Positions 21,991 through 34,172 are shown, numbered from the stretch's first letter. The stretch is DNA of 64,000 nucleotides from Erythroxylum novogranatense (GCA_029891385.1 CM057228.1:62750523-62814522), one strand, 5' to 3'. Numbers and translations: made by a program. The notes: generated by a model from the letters alone, not told the origin.

Positions 21991-22893
21991 GTAAGTTCTA
22001 GTCTTGCTTATGTTAGGTTCAAGTATGAGATGAAATGGAAGTTAGGGTTTGTGTAGAGATTGAAGAAAAATGAAAGAGAAGGTGAGATCTATGGATTTTA
22101 GGGACTTTCTCACTAAGGTTATGGTTATTCTAGCATATATGGCTTATGGGTAGGTTAGGTTTAAAGTATACTTTTATTTTGCTTGATTTTTATGAATGCT
22201 ATGCTTTCTTTTAGAATATAAATAGTGAATGGAGTATGTTTTGATTGAAGGAAATCAAGAGAACGCCACTCACAACAAGGAGGAAGGGCAATCTTGAATT
22301 TGAATATTGACGATAGGTGGGTAACATTTTTATAGTTGTTGTGTAATGGGAAAATGCCCTATGTGTGCTATCTTTGATAATTATGTGCATATTGAAAGTG
22401 TATTTCCTTTGATTTGAAAGTAAAGTGTGAAACTATGATGATTCGAAAGAATGAAAGAAGCATAAAATGCTAGTTTTGTGCTTGAATATGTGATCATAAA
22501 TTGGTTGTGATTGGGCGAGAGAGAACCTACTTCGATAAGTCTCGTGCACATTGACCCCCTTTTGCCTTCTCCCGGCAACCCGCTTGTGGCCCACGAGATC
22601 CGAAAATGGACTCGTCGTATTTACGGTAAACTTTGGTTTCTGTCGTGTTTATGGAACTCTCGAGCCAAATGTGTGCATTCCATCATTTATTTGTGTTTAT
22701 GATGCATAATATGTGTTTGATTGATATGAACTCTCATGTTATGCTTATGTGATGATTTTGGATTATTTGAGCTTTATATGACAAATTGCTATTGTTTCGG
22801 ATTATTGATGTTTTGTTATGTGACTCATTACCCGATGGCTATAAACTTGTTAGCCACTGAGCTGTGTTAGCTCACCTCATTCTCCCTCCTCAG
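21991..22893 (+). other. Putative LTR-embedded intron (solo LTR)
   Basis: Donor-like GAGAG|GTAAGT and acceptor-like CTCCCTCCTCAG|GTGC are 903 bases apart, at the positions corresponding to 3938-4891 in the Tekay-like LTR. The pyrimidine tract before the acceptor is clean. Splicing is inferred, not seen. Confidence 0.45.
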
Positions 22894-23339
22894 GTGCAAA
22901 TTCAAGTTGAGAGCTGAACCTTGCAAGGCATCGGGCATCACTCTAAGAAATTTAGCTACTTTTGTATTAAGTTAGTAACTAGCTTATAAGCATATCAAAC
23001 ATGGAGCATCTCACACAATTTTTATTCTGTACTTGACTGTTGATGGATATGCTGATATGTAATTAAATCCATGCTTGAACTTTGTTATGATTTGGAAAGA
23101 GAAGGAGAGCTTTAGTACTCTCTTCATGTAAGTTTGTTGATTTGCGATCTATGTGTGATCTTGGAAATAGTATGTGTGTGAGCTCTTGTAAATTGTTGAG
23201 TTGCTGCTGAGTTATTGCTTTGGGAGAGGCCGCTGAAAATTGTTATGGTTTATGTGTTGTTGAAGTGGGATGTAGTGCTGAAATTTATGGGTTGATGCAC
23301 TCATGTGGTAATTTCTGGGTATGTTGTGTTTTTTGCAAT

Positions 23340-23430
23340 TTCTAGGTTGATATAGGTCGGGCTGAGAGCTCGACATGCCGAGCTCTTGCGATCGTTTGGG
23401 GTCGGTTTCTGGCCGACCGACCCCTCTTCC
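23340..23430 (+). repeat. GC-rich dyad segment in the solo LTR
   Basis: The segment has gtcgggctgagagctcgaca, gccgagctcttgc and ggccgaccgacccc. These are short inverted repeats of gtcgg/ccgac and gagctc in an AT-rich LTR. It lies just before the conserved ttggccataa block. It resembles in content the gtcggcc arrays of NA1 and NA2, though with few copies. Confidence 0.6.
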
Positions 23431-25334
23431 TTCTTTTGGCCATAATTTGTTGTGTAGACTTCCGATCGACCTCATTTTCGAAGAGATGGATTTATAAGAG
23501 ATTTTTCTAACTTTCTACATCTGATTTATCAGTTTTTATTTTAAATTGAAAAAGGTGGTTTGAAACAAAGTGTGGAGGTCGGCTGATCAAGTCCGAATAT
23601 ACTTTACTAATTTTGAGATATCTTGAGCTGTAGAGCTCCGATCAAAGCGATTCTTGTTTTAAATTAAATTAGAGACATAAACCTACAAGTTTTATGAAAG
23701 AACTGATCAGCATTTAAGCCTTTAAGATTTTCAAATTCTGACCTGAGGTCGGTAGTGCTCAATTTTGGCTGTTTTCTTTGAAATAGCATTTTTGCCATAA
23801 CTTCTTCATTTCTAATCCAAATTGAGCGTTTTCAGTGGCGTTGGAATCGTGAGAGCGTAAGGAACATATTTCCTTAAAAAGCCTATCCAACTTTTCTATT
23901 GCAAGTTTTCCCCTTTTGTGGCCAATTTTGTGTCGGTTTTGGGTCTTCCATGTTTTTATGGGTCCGAATGTTGGGCTTCGGAGACGGGGCCCAACAGTGA
24001 GCTTATAGCTCATGGGTAACAGTTTATAACAAATAAATAAGCAAAACCTTTTAAAAATGTTTTTCTTTTCTTTTCTTGCAGAAACTTTGTTTGAAACCCA
24101 TAATGCACATTTTAAAAAGTTCTTTTCTCGCAGTGGTCGAAATCATAATTTCCAAGACATGAATGCATCAATCATAACACTTCACAATGCAAATACACAC
24201 ATAACGGCTCTAGAGTTCCATAAACACGACAGAAATCGAAGTTTACCGTAAACACGACGAGTCCATTTTTGGATCTCGTGGGCCACAAACGGGCAGCCGG
24301 GAGAAGGCTAGGGGGTCAACGTGCACGTGACTTAACGAAATAGGTTTTCTCTCGCCCAATCACAATCACATAACCATGCTTAAATCAATTTATCGAATGC
24401 ACTTTTTCGAATACACGAAATGCCATGAAATCTTTCGAGGCATAACACAAATGTATTTTGCAATTCATCAAAAGTTCATGTATTGAATCAATAATGATTT
24501 TTCAAATCCTTCATACAATGATGCAACATTTATGATGCAATTGAAATCAGAAAATCTCTTTGTTTAAAGAAAGCAGTAGTGACTTATAAATTCTATTATA
24601 AACAGGTATCCACCTCGAATCGATGCAAGAAACTTGTCCAATGCTTCAATTTGACCCTTACTTCTTTCTTTCTTCCAATTGAAATTTCCCTAAACCATAA
24701 TCATCCAAATTTAACATCATAATTAGCATAATCCTCAAAATTAATTATAGGAAACCCGTACTCATCATTTTCCCAAGCTATCTAAAGAAACAATTTCTAA
24801 AATCCCCAAATTTCAAAATTGGCCTAAACCAATTCACCCAAATTCAATATCATAAATCACAACATCTTCAAAATTGATATCATATTTCACCAATCCATAA
24901 TATTTCCCATGATTCTAAACCAATAATTTCCAAAAAGCCCAATTACAAAATTAGGCATAAACCCTAATTTCCAATTATCCAAAATTGATCCCATTAAAAC
25001 ATGCAATCTCCATAATTGACTTTAGAATTCACAAACACATACCTATTCTAAGGTATCTAATCCAAAAACTCTCTAAAAGATCAAAGATCGAAAATCGAAT
25101 CTTACCTTCATCTTCTCAAATTTCGGATTTTCTTAGTTCATGAAGGAGCTCTCTTCATTCTCCACCTTTTTCTCTCTTGAATCAACATGGAAAGCTTGCT
25201 TGAAGACCCTTAAAAATCAAACCCTAGCTCTCTCTCTTTTCTTTCTTCTTCTCTCCCGAAGCTCCTCTCATTCTCCTCTCTGCTTATTCTTTTCTTATCT
25301 TGCTGATTTTCTATCTAAGTGTCGTGCATTCTGC

Positions 25335-25343
25335 TTATATATA
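25335..25343 (-). promoter_or_regulatory. TATA box in NA1 3' LTR
   Basis: The minus strand reads TATATATAAG about 230 bases upstream of the donor-like site at 25105. The same motif with the same spacing is at 29767-29775 (NA1 5' LTR), 41107-41115 and about 46312-46320 (NA2). This is the likely core promoter of the family. Confidence 0.6.
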
Positions 25344-25519
25344 CTAAAGCTCACTCTTCTTATTTACCAACTTGCCATTAATGAGTGCATAATGTCCAAT
25401 TTGCCCTTACATGTAAGTCTAAAACTTAACTCTTTAAGTAAACTTCCAAAATTTCCCCTTCCTTTTTACCTTAAAAACTTTAGAGAAATGTCCCTCTATG
25501 TCTTACTAATCCATCGCTT

Positions 25520-25945
25520 CAAGAATCAGATCTTTTGGAGCTCTATAGCTCAAGATATCTCCAAAACACTGAAGTTTGTTCTTCAGACCCGAGGCTAAAC
25601 ACTACACCTAACTTCCGACCTGAATTTGGAAGTCTTAGAGGCTAAATTGTAGCTCGGCTCCTTCATAAAATTTGTAGCCCCATGTCTCTATTTTAATTTC
25701 CAAAAACAATAAGATCGATCGGAGCTCTACCCATCGAGATATCTCCAAAATACTGAACACTGTTCAGCCATTATAACACCAAGACTGAACACTACACTGA
25801 ACTTCCGACCTGAATTTGAAAGTCTTAGAAGCTACATTATAGCTTGGCTCCTTCATAACATTTGTAGCCCATCTCTTAAGTTTAATTTGAAAAAAGAATC
25901 ACATCGATCGGATGTCGGACGAAGAAGTTATGACCAAAAGAGTGA
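25520..25945 (-). repeat. ~185-bp LTR repeat, about 2.3 units (NA1)
   Basis: Units starting near 25520, 25700 and 25897 share agatcgatcggagctctac, gagatatctccaaaatactg, a ttccgacctgaatttg segment and a cttcataacatttgtagccc end. The last unit is partial and runs into the conserved gaagaagttatgaccaaaag block. In NA2 the same array has about five units. Confidence 0.8.
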
Positions 25946-25976
25946 AGGGAGGTCAAAGCTCGGCAAGAAAATCAGA

Positions 25977-26098
25977 GCTCGGCCAGGACGAAGATCGGTC
26001 AGCCAACAAAGGTTGGTCGGCCAACAGAGGTCGGCCCACAGAGGTCGGCCAACAGGGGTCGGCTAACAGAGGTCGGCCAACAGAGGTCGGTCGGCACC
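25977..26098 (-). repeat. gtcggcc tandem array in NA1 3' LTR
   Basis: Units of 14 bp (gtcggccaacagag), some with an extra gtcg, are repeated head to tail. It is a GC-rich island in AT-rich LTR sequence, directly beside the conserved gaagttatgaccaaaag block. Equivalent arrays are at 30412-30548, 42310-42540 and 47525-47735. Confidence 0.85.
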
Positions 26099-27092
26099 CA
26101 ATCTGACCTTCAAACTTCTAACACTCATAACTTTTGACTCCGAGCTCCGAATTTTAAAAACTCGGTACCGTTGGAAAGATGAAAGACAGATCTACAATTT
26201 TCAAGAAGGACTCGAAGGCAAGCTCGGTCTTTAAAGGGGTAAAAAATGAGCTCGAAGATAACCAATCGATAATATCCTCAAAACTTTACACAACGCCTCA
26301 ACTTGCAAACATCATAACTTTTGACCCAGAACTCCAAATTTGACAAACTTAGTGTCTATAGAAAGGTAAAAGAACCCTCTACAACTTCTATGAAGGCATT
26401 AAAAATCAAATCGACCTCTATATAGGTCAAAAACTCCACACAAAGTGACTGGTCGATCAGCTTCACACTAAACAGCATCAGAACTTCTAACAATCATATC
26501 TTTCTCCTCCCTTGTCCAATATTTTCGTGCTTTATATCAATGGAAAGATACAAACAAGCTCTACAACTCTTAAGAAGGCTACTTGATCCCATTCCATACA
26601 CATCAGTACGGAAATCACCTCAAAACACAACATATATAATCCTACACTTAGAGCATTTTCCAAAACCAAAGCAAAATACACTTAACTTTGAAAACTCACA
26701 ACTTTCGATCCCGATATCGAAAAATAGCATACTTTATGGCTACGAAAGCTCTCAACATAAGCTACAATTTTCATTAAGATCATTTCCTCAAAATACGCCT
26801 ACATCAAAAGTCAACTCTTTACTCCAAAAGGTCAAACTTTCTAATTTCTTCAAAATTTTACACTTTCACTTTCTATTTCCTGATTTCAACTTCCATTTCA
26901 ATTATCTCATCCACTTTAACTTTCATAACTCATACAAATCTACTCAAATTTCAAAGTTATCAAAACCAATCACTTCATTTCTTATCAATTTCCTTTAAGC
27001 ACAATAACATCTATAACACAATTCATATCCGAAAACACTCATTGAATTCATTTTAATATTCCTAATTTTTACCGAAAATTCGGGGTCCAACA

Positions 27093-27714
27093 ATTCTTCC
27101 CCTCTTAAAAGAATTTCTCCCTCGAAATTCCTATCTGAATAATCACCAAGTAACTTATTCTCTCAAATAATTTCTTCGAAATAGTCATATTCAATCACTT
27201 TCTTAACTAATTCCTCATCATACATATTTCTCAACTTACTCACAATTTATCACTTCTTGTATCAAATACCACCAATATCATATCATATCAATATTTCTTA
27301 GCAGATTTCCACAAGTCAATGGTCCAATTCTTAATAACCGTAATATGGACCAATACCATTCAATTTAATCCTTTTGAACTTCCACATATATATCTATATC
27401 TCTATCATTAAACTCATCTTTCACGTATCCTATATTACATCTCACATATATATATCCGAAAGGAATTCATCCAAATTCATTGTGAAATTCGAACCTTAAT
27501 CTCCATTATCACATTCTTTTATCATTAATCATGCTTTCGACACCTTAATCAAAACATTCTTATACTCCAAATACATGTTAGGTCATTCACATCAATATCA
27601 CATTCTCACTAATTCAATCATATTCATTCACTAACTCTTATCATCTTCTCATATAAGCCATTTACACACATACACCCAAGTAAGATCCTATTACTGGCGC
27701 TCTGATACTACAAA
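27093..27714 (-). other. Internal region of NA1 (622 bp, non-coding)
   Basis: The whole region between the two LTRs is AT-rich and has no ORF. On the minus strand it starts with the PBS (27710-27699), one base off TGGTATCAGAGC, and ends with a polypurine tract AAGAGGGGAAGAAT (27106-27093). NA2 carries the same sequence at 43736-44270 with about 90 bases fewer, so this is a stable family-specific domain that keeps only the replication signals. Confidence 0.85.
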
Positions 27715-30700
27715 TGTTGAGACCCGATCCGGAAACCGGATCCCAATCGAAGAAACAGAAAACGAATACGAAATGAAAGGAAAAATCGAAAGAAAGGAAC
27801 ACAAGGCAGAAGCAAAATCATAAGCGAATCAAACATCGGATCAAATCGAACGAAACCAATTTATTCGACATTTGTGCACAAATATTTTAGGAAAAGCATC
27901 GCGTTGGAAACCTTAAGACTATCAGTCTAAACTAATCCAAATCTGAGTACTTTTTTTTTCATTTCCATTCCATCTCTTACAAAGTGACTTCAATATCCAA
28001 TTGAAATCATTCGCACTCAAACACAATTTATTTGCTTCTTCATATACAATCATATCTCATCGATTTAAACTCTCACTTTTCATTTCCATAAAATCGCGCA
28101 CATTCCAATTTAAATACCATCAATTCTCAAACGATTAGCACTTTAAATATTTCAGACCAACCATCACAATCATATACCCAATTTCCATACACAAAATCCA
28201 TAACTCGAATCATAATTCATTTCACTATTCCATATACAAATCCATAACTTAATCCAATACATATGTCCAGAATTCAGAATACATTCTCAAAATGAATACA
28301 GAACAATTCTAAATTTCTTAGCGATCACTTAGCTAAACAAATTATACCATATGAACACATACAAATGGAAACCTTCACTTTTCTTTACCCGATCTTCTTC
28401 TCATCACCTGTGGATGGGAATGAAGGGGGTGAGCTTATAGCTCGTGGGTAACAGTTTATAACAAATAAATAAGCAAAACCTTTTAAAAATGTTTTTCTTT
28501 TCTTTTCTTGCAGAAACTTTGTTTGAAATCCATAATGCACATTTTCAAAAGTTCTTTTCTCGCAGTAGTCGAAATCATAATTTCCAAAACATGAATGCAT
28601 CAATCATAACACTTCACAATGCAAATTCACACATAACGGCTCGAGAGTTCTATAAACACGACGGAAACCGAAGTTTACCGTAAACACGACGAGTCCATTT
28701 TCAGATCTCGTAGGCCACAAACGGGCAGCCGAGAGAAGGCTAGGGGGGTCAACGTGCACGTGACTTAACGAAATAGGTTCTCTCTCGCCCAATCACAATC
28801 ACATAACCATGCTTAAATCAATTTATCAAATGCTCTTTTCTGAATACACGAAATGCCATGAAATATTTCGAGGCATAACATAAATGTATTTTGCAATTCA
28901 TCAAAAGTTCATGTATTGAATCAATAATGATTTTTCAAACCCTTCATACAATGATGCAACATTTATGATGCAATTGAAATCAGAAAATCTTTTTGTTTAA
29001 AGAAAGCAGTAGTGGCTTATAAATTCTATTATAAACAGGTACCCACCTCGAATCGATGCTAGAAACTTGTCTAATGCTTCAATTTGACCCTTGCTTCTTT
29101 CTTTCGTCCAATTGAAATTTTCCTAAACCGTAATGATCCAAATTTAACATCATAATCAGCATAATCCTCAAAATTAATTATAGGAAACCCGTACTCATCA
29201 TTTCCCAAGCTATCTAAAGTAACAATTTCTAAAATCTCCAAATTCCAAAATTGGCCTAAACCAATTCACCCAAATTCAATATCATAAATCACAACATCTT
29301 CAAAATTGATATCATATTTCACCAATCTATAATATTTCCCATGATTCTAAACCAATAATTTCCAAAAAGCCCAATTACAAAATTAGGCATAAACCCTAAT
29401 TTCCAATTATCCAAAATTGATCCCATTAAAACATGCAATCTCCATAATTGACTTTAGAATTCACAAACCCATACCAATTCTAAGGTATCTAATACAAAAA
29501 CTCTCTAAAAGATCAAAGATTGAAAATCGAATCTTACCTTCATCTTCTCAAATTTCGGATTTTCTTAGTTCATGAAGGAGCTCTCTTCATTCTCCACCTT
29601 TTTCTCTCTTGAATCAACATGGAAAGCTTGCTTGAAGACCCTTAAAAATCAAACCCTAGCTCTCTCTCTTTTCTTTCTTCTTCTCTCCCGAAGCTCCTCC
29701 CATTCTCCTCTCTTCTTATTCTTTTCTTATCTTGCTGATTTTCTGTCTAAGTGTCGTGCATTCTCCTTATATATACTAAAGCTCACTCTTCTTATTTACC
29801 AACTTGCCATTAATGAGTGCATAATGTCCAATTTGCCCTTACATGTAAGTCTAAAACTTAACTCTTTAAGTAAACTTCCAAAATTGCCCCTTCCTTTTTG
29901 CCTTAAAAACTTTAAAAAAATGTCCTCTATGTCGTACGAATCCATCGCTTCAAGAATCAGATCGTTTGGAGCTTTATAGCTTAAGATATCTCCAAAATAG
30001 TGAAGTTTGTTCTTCAGACTCGAGGCTGAACAGTACACCTAATTTACGACCTGAATTTGGAAGTCTTAGAGGCTAAATTGTAGCTCTGCTCCTTCATAAC
30101 TTTTGTAGCCCCATGTCTCTATTTTAATTTCCAGAAAGAATCAGATCGATCGGAGCTCTACCGATCGAGATATCTCCAAAATACTGAACACTTTTCAGCT
30201 ATTACAACACCAAGACTGAACACTACACTGAACTTCCGACCTGAATTTGAAAGTCTTAGAGGTTACATTATAGCTCGGCTCCTTTATAACATTTGTAGCC
30301 CCATCTCTCAAGTTTAATTTTCAAAAATAATCACATCGATCAGATGTCGGACAAAGAAATTATGGCCAAAAGAGTGAAGGGAGGTCAAAGCTCGGCAAGA
30401 AAATCATAGCTCGGCCAGAAAATCAGAGCTCGGCCAGGAAATCAGAGCTGGGCCAGGACGAAGATCGGTCGGTCAACAGTGGTCGGCCCACAGAGGTCGG
30501 CCAACAGGGGTCGGCTAACAGAGGTCGGCCAACAGAGGTCGGTCGGCACCCAATCCGACCTTCAAACTTCTAACACTCATAACTTTTGACTCCGAGCTCC
30601 AAATTTTACAAACTCGGTACCGTTGGACAGATGAAAGAAAGATGTACAATTTTTAAGAAGGAATTGAAGGCAAGCTCAGTTTTTAAAGGGGTCAAAAATG

Positions 30701-31545
30701 AGCTCGAAGATAACCAATCAATAATCTCCTCAAAACTTTACACAACACCTCAACTTGCAAACATCATAACTTTTGACCAAGAACTCCAAATTTAACAACC
30801 TCAGTGTCTATAGAAAGGTAAAAGAACCCTCTACAACTTCCATGAAGACATTAAAAATCAGATCGACTTTTAAATAGGTCAAAAACTCCACACAAAGTGA
30901 CTGGTCGATCAGCTTCACACTAAACAGCATCAGAACTTCTAACAATCATATCTTTCTCCTCCCTTGTCCAATATTTTCGTTCTTTATATCAATGGAAAGA
31001 TAAAAACAAGCTTTACAACTCTCAAGAAGGCTACTTGATCCCGTTCCATACAAATCAATACGAAAATTGCCTCAAAACACAACATATACAATCCTACACT
31101 TAGAGCATTTTCCAAAACCAAAGCAAAATACACTTAACTTTGAAAACTCACAACTTTCAATCCCGATTTCGAAAAATAGCATACTTTATGGCTACGAAAA
31201 GCTCTCAACATAAGCTACAATTTTTATTAAGATCATTTCCTCAAAATCCACATACATCAAAAGTCAACTCTTTACTCCAAAAGGTCAAACTTTCTAATTT
31301 CTTCAAAATTTTACACTTTCACTTTCTATTTCCTGATTTCAACTTCCATTTCAATTATCTCATCCACTTTAACTTTCATAACTCATACAAATCTACTCAA
31401 ATTTCAAAGTCATCAAAACCAATCACTTCATTTCTCATCAATTTCCTTTAAGCACAATAACATCTATAACACAATTCATATCCGAAAACACTCATTGAAT
31501 TCATTTTAATATTCCTAATTTCCACCGAAAGTTCGGGGTCCAACA
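27715..31545 (-). repeat. 5' LTR of NA1 (3831 bp)
   Basis: Limits on the plus strand are TGTTGAGACC and GGGGTCCAACA. It holds a gtcggcc array at 30412-30548, the ~185-bp repeats at about 29945-30360, TATA at 29767-29775, a donor-like site at 29537 and an acceptor-like site at 28408. It is nearly the same as the 3' LTR, differing by scattered substitutions. Confidence 0.9.
28408..29537 (-). other. Putative LTR-embedded intron (NA1 5' LTR)
   Basis: On the minus strand, GAAG|GTAAG at 29537 and CATCCACAG|GTGATG at 28408 are 1130 bases apart, about 230 bases after the TATA box. The place corresponds to the sites in the Tekay-like and solo LTRs. In the NA1 3' LTR the acceptor AG is changed (21451-21456 reads ttgtgg where the others read ctgtgg). 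Confidence 0.45.
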
Positions 31546-31550
31546 AGTCA

Positions 31551-31942
31551 TGCATTTTGGTTTGAAAAATGAACCTAACACTTTCATGAGATTGATAAAT
31601 CATGTTTTATGTGAATTTATTGGCAAGTTTGTGGTTGTATATTTTGATAATATTCTAATTTACAACAAAAGCCTTGATGAGCATGTTTTACATCTTAAAT
31701 ATGTACTAAAGGCAGTTCAGTGTGAAAAGCTCCATGCTAAACTTAAGAAATGTTCTTTTAATATGGATAAAGTTGTATTTCTTGCTTTTGTTATTTCTTC
31801 CCATGGTGTTCATATTGATGAGGACAAGGTTAAGGCTATCAAAGATTGTCCTACTCCTAAATCTGTTAGTGATGTGCGTAGTTTTCATGATTTGGCTAAC
31901 TTTTATAGGAGATTTGTGAAAGATTTCTACACCATTAACTGA
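31551..31942 (+). pseudogene. Reverse transcriptase, C-terminal part (Reina-like)
   Basis: The RT of the chromovirus resumes right after NA1 and its duplication agtca (31546-31550). It shows HFGLKNEPNTFMRL, then FVVVYFDNILIYNKS, where the family has a YxDD box. The second aspartate is Asn here, so the active site is lost. Then come the connection block (FLAFVISSHGVHIDEDKV) and FYRRFVKDF. The frame ends at 31940-31942. Confidence 0.88.
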
Positions 31943-32430
31943 AATCATTAAAAAAGATGTTGGTTTTAAATGGAGTGAGGCGCAAGAACTTGTGTTTAAT
32001 GCTTCGAAAGATAAGTTGTGTTATGCACCTATTTTAAGTTTGACTAACTTCAATGAAGCTTTTGAGATTGAATGTGATGCCTTTGGGATAACTATTGGTG
32101 CTATTTTGATGCAAGGTAGGCATCCCATTGCATACTTCAGTGAGAAGCTTCATAGGCCACAACTGAACTATTCCACTTATGACAAAGAACTATATGTCTT
32201 GGTGAGAGCATTGGAAACTTGGCAACAATATCTATGGCCAAAGGAGTTTGTGGTTTATTCTGACCATGAATCACTCAAGTATTTGAAAGGCCAAGGTAAG
32301 TAGAACAAGATACCTGCAAAATGGCTAGAGTTCATTTAAAATTTTTCATATGTGATCAAGTACAAGCAAGGTAAGGAAAATGTAGTGGCTGATGCACTAT
32401 TAAGAAGGTACACTCTAATCAATACTTTAA
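31943..32430 (+). pseudogene. RNase H domain, broken (Reina-like)
   Basis: Landmarks are [18 protein letters not shown] (family VECDASG), [36 protein letters not shown], then after two stops (about 32301 and 32337) KYKQGKENVVADALLRR. It processes the RNA-DNA hybrid in live elements. The stops make it non-functional. Confidence 0.85.
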
Positions 32431-32844
32431 GTTCTAAAATGCTTAGATTTGAGTTTATTAGAGATTTGTATGCTTCGAATTTTGATTTTGGGAATGTTTA
32501 TGGTGCGTGTGAGCATGTTGCAATTGAAAAGTTTTATAGGCATGATAAGTACTTGTTTAAGGAGAATAAGCTTTGTGTACCTATTTACTCTATGCGTGAA
32601 ATACTTGTGTGTGAATCACATGGTGGAGGTTTGATGAGTCACTTTGGGGTGTAAAAGAAATATGACATACGACCTAACATGAGAACAGATGTTGAAAAAA
32701 TCTATTATAGGTGTGTTGCATGTAGACAAGCAAAATCAAACACCCATCCATATAGTTTGTATACTCCTTTGCTTGTGCCTAAGCATCTTTGGACTGACAT
32801 ATCTATGGACTTTGTATTGTGGCTACCTAGGACAAAAAAGGTAG
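32431..32844 (+). pseudogene. Integrase start, truncated by insertion (Reina-like)
   Basis: The linker DFGNVYGACE and DKYLFKENKLCVP leads to the HHCC zinc finger: ESHGGGLMSHFGV, a stop at 32652-32654, then CVACRQAKSNTHPY. The core starts with WTDISMDFVLWLPRTKK, containing the first catalytic Asp, and ends at 32844 where the Athila-like LTR begins. The remainder should follow that element beyond the window. Confidence 0.85.
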
Positions 32845-33044
32845 TGATATGCTCTGCAAGTGCACAGTTTTAGTTGTAGTAATCAAGTGTCGATCCACAA
32901 GGACTAGGTCAAATTACTAAATTCACTCCTCTCAAATTTGCTAAGCAATCAGTTAAGAAAGTTATATTATTAAGGAAATTGCAATGTACGATAAACATAA
33001 TTTTTACTAATATTCTAGAAATTCATTCCAACGAAGAAATCATG
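32845..33044 (-). repeat. Athila-like 3' LTR, left piece
   Basis: It starts TGATATGCTCTGCAAG directly after the interrupted chromovirus integrase. It runs 200 bases to the SIRE-like insertion, whose duplication tcatg is at 33040-33044. It contains gtcgatccacaagg near the LTR terminus, as in other Athila-type U5 ends. The rest of the LTR is at 57233-58233, giving a 1201-bp LTR. Confidence 0.85.
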
Positions 33045-33109
33045 TGTTAAGTCAAAATGACTTTACTTAGATATAATTTTGATGTATAACAAAGAGAAAA
33101 ATACAAGCA

Positions 33110-33352
33110 AAGCAATACAGACGCAAACGTAGACGCAGGCGCAGACGAAAAGAGAAATACAGATGAAGCAACGTAGACGCAGACGAACAAAAAAAAACAA
33201 ACGCAGAACCAAAAGAGAAATGTAGAAGCAGACGCAGACGCAAAAGATAAATGTAGATATAGACGCAGAACCAAAAGAGAAATGTAGAAGCAGACGCAGA
33301 CGCAATAGAGAAATGTAGATACAGACGCAGAAGCAAAAGAGAAATGTAGATA
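33110..33352 (+). repeat. cagacg minisatellite in the SIRE-like 5' LTR
   Basis: Hexamers cagacg/cagacgcagacg alternate with aaaagagaaatgtagaag spacers in units of roughly 27-48 bp. The array continues after the copia insert at 36798-36905. A matching array is at 56245-56540 in the 3' LTR. It lies upstream of the TATA box. Confidence 0.85.
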
Positions 33353-33354
33353 CA

Positions 33355-33500
33355 TGTAATCGATCTAGAAGGGGGGGTTGAATAGATCTTTAGGCTTTTT
33401 GTAATTTTCTACAATAAAATCAGAAGTTTATTCACACAAAAACAATTTAATCAAATCTAAATATAAAGAGTAGGGAAGAAGATCAAACACTGTTTTTATA
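33355..33500 (-). repeat. Truncated 3' LTR of the gag-only copia
   Basis: It matches 35710-35855, the beginning (plus sense) of the complete LTR, apart from single-base changes. Identity stops after tgtttttata. The missing portion corresponds to about 940 bp, including the promoter-side repeats. Confidence 0.85.
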
Positions 33501-33900
33501 CCTTGTCATTTTGGTTAGAAGTCTCCCCCTCAATCATATAAATCATTGAATTTAATAACCTTGTAAAATCAATTAAAATTTTAACAAACTCCCCCTTAAT
33601 CAAGTGACTAAAGAATATCCAATTTCTCATTTTTCTTCCCCTTTTTGTCATAATCAAAACCACTAATACAAACCAACAAAAGATGAAATATCGCAATCAC
33701 ATCAAATAGAGAAACAAGTCATCAAACACAAATAGTCTCAAATCAAACACACTCCCCCTCAATCAAATGACGGTGACTAAAAGATACCAATTATCAATTT
33801 CCAATATTACTCCCCCTTTTTGTCATAATTAAAAACAATAATCCACAGAGAAGTGAGTAGCAAACCATCAAAACAGCAAAATCACTCAAACCAAGTTTCA
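33501..33900 (-). other. 3' untranslated remnant of the gag-only copia
   Basis: The region has no gene. The plus strand repeats tccccctcaatca and cccctttttgtcataat (at about 33524, 33586, 33638, 33752 and 33813). On the minus strand these read as atgacaaaaaggggg, the type of purine motif that precedes copia 3' LTRs. It is what remains after loss of most of pol. Confidence 0.6.
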
Positions 33901-34172
33901 ATCCATCAACAAGTAAAACATTGTTAATGGTAGGCATAACTTTACCTTTGTTGTTGTCTCTACTCATAAGCCTTAAACATCCACCATCAATGTACCAAGT
34001 GCTTGATGGATTTTTATTCCTTGCTTGTACCTATAACTGAAACATCCTTTCTTCTCATTGGTACCCAAGCCATCTTGGGTCCATTTTGGTTAGTCATATA
34101 AACCACATTAGGAGGAGCTGTACCTTTTACTACCCAGATTTTCTTCACATTAATACATCTTCTAATACTTTT
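33900..34172 (-). pseudogene. Gag-to-protease scrap of the gag-only copia
   Basis: On the minus strand, pieces like KKIWVVKG, GPKMAWVP and then a STWYIDGGC stretch can be read in different frames. The last resembles the copia protease active site WYLDSGCSRHM with Asp-Gly instead of Asp-Ser. After it the pol sequence is missing. It links the gag frame to the 3' untranslated remnant. Confidence 0.6.

Larger units (their letters stand above)
21479..23996 (+). repeat. Solo LTR of a Tekay-like family (2518 bp)
   Basis: A single LTR reading CGTTGGGTCCC (the first T changed to C) to GGGCCCAACA is flanked by perfect gtgag duplications at 21474-21478 and 23997-24001. Its layout copies the LTR at 3405-6259: T-rich start, purine-rich leader, donor-like site at 21990/21991, acceptor-like site at 22893/22894, a short GC-rich dyad (23340-23430), then the ttggccataatttg block at about 23436. 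No internal region remains, so recombination between two LTRs removed it. Confidence 0.9.
20758..27092 (-). repeat. 3' LTR of NA1 (interrupted by a solo LTR)
   Basis: Plus-strand limits are TGTTGAGACC at 20758 and GGGGTCCAACA at 27092. Removing 21479-24001 leaves about 3.81 kb that matches 27715-31545 throughout. From right to left (minus sense) it has U3, the 14/18-bp gtcggcc array (25977-26098), two copies of the ~185-bp repeat, TATA at about 25343-25336, a donor-like site at 25105, and an altered acceptor-like site at 21451-21456. Confidence 0.88.
20758..31545 (-). mobile_element. NA1: non-autonomous giant-LTR retrotransposon
   Basis: On the minus strand: 5' LTR (31545 to 27715), PBS, 622-bp non-coding internal region (27714 to 27093), polypurine tract, 3' LTR (27092 to 20758). 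The LTRs are 3831 bp (right) and about 3812 bp (left, after removal of the solo LTR inside it). They begin TGTTGGACCCC and end CAACA. Target duplication is ggtca (20753-20757) and agtca (31546-31550), one change. No gag or pol is present. Its internal region is shared with NA2, so it represents a family rather than a one-off deletion. The PPT context and LTR layout resemble the Tekay-like element, a possible source of enzymes. Confidence 0.88.
17548..32844 (+). mobile_element. Ty3/gypsy chromovirus, Reina-like, split by insertions
   Basis: The element has a 5' LTR remnant (ending 18323), gag with CCHC knuckle, protease, RT, RNase H and the beginning of integrase, all plus strand. NA1 splits the RT at 20757/31551. 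The Athila-like element interrupts the integrase at 32844. The rest of integrase and the 3' LTR should lie beyond 64000, after the Athila-like element ends. Gag wording (EMAMIRVDIEEQREAT and HYVELNEMVNMAIKIE) and RNase H/IN wording fit the Reina or CRM side of the chromoviruses. Many stops show it is old. Confidence 0.85.

Noticed and set aside
22381..22702. Frames on both strands in the solo LTR that recur at 24057-24251, 28489-28792 and 45096-45296.
   Set aside because: The shared sequence is a conserved LTR block (around ctcgtgggccacaaacgg) in opposite orientations. Reading frames are not conserved between the copies.
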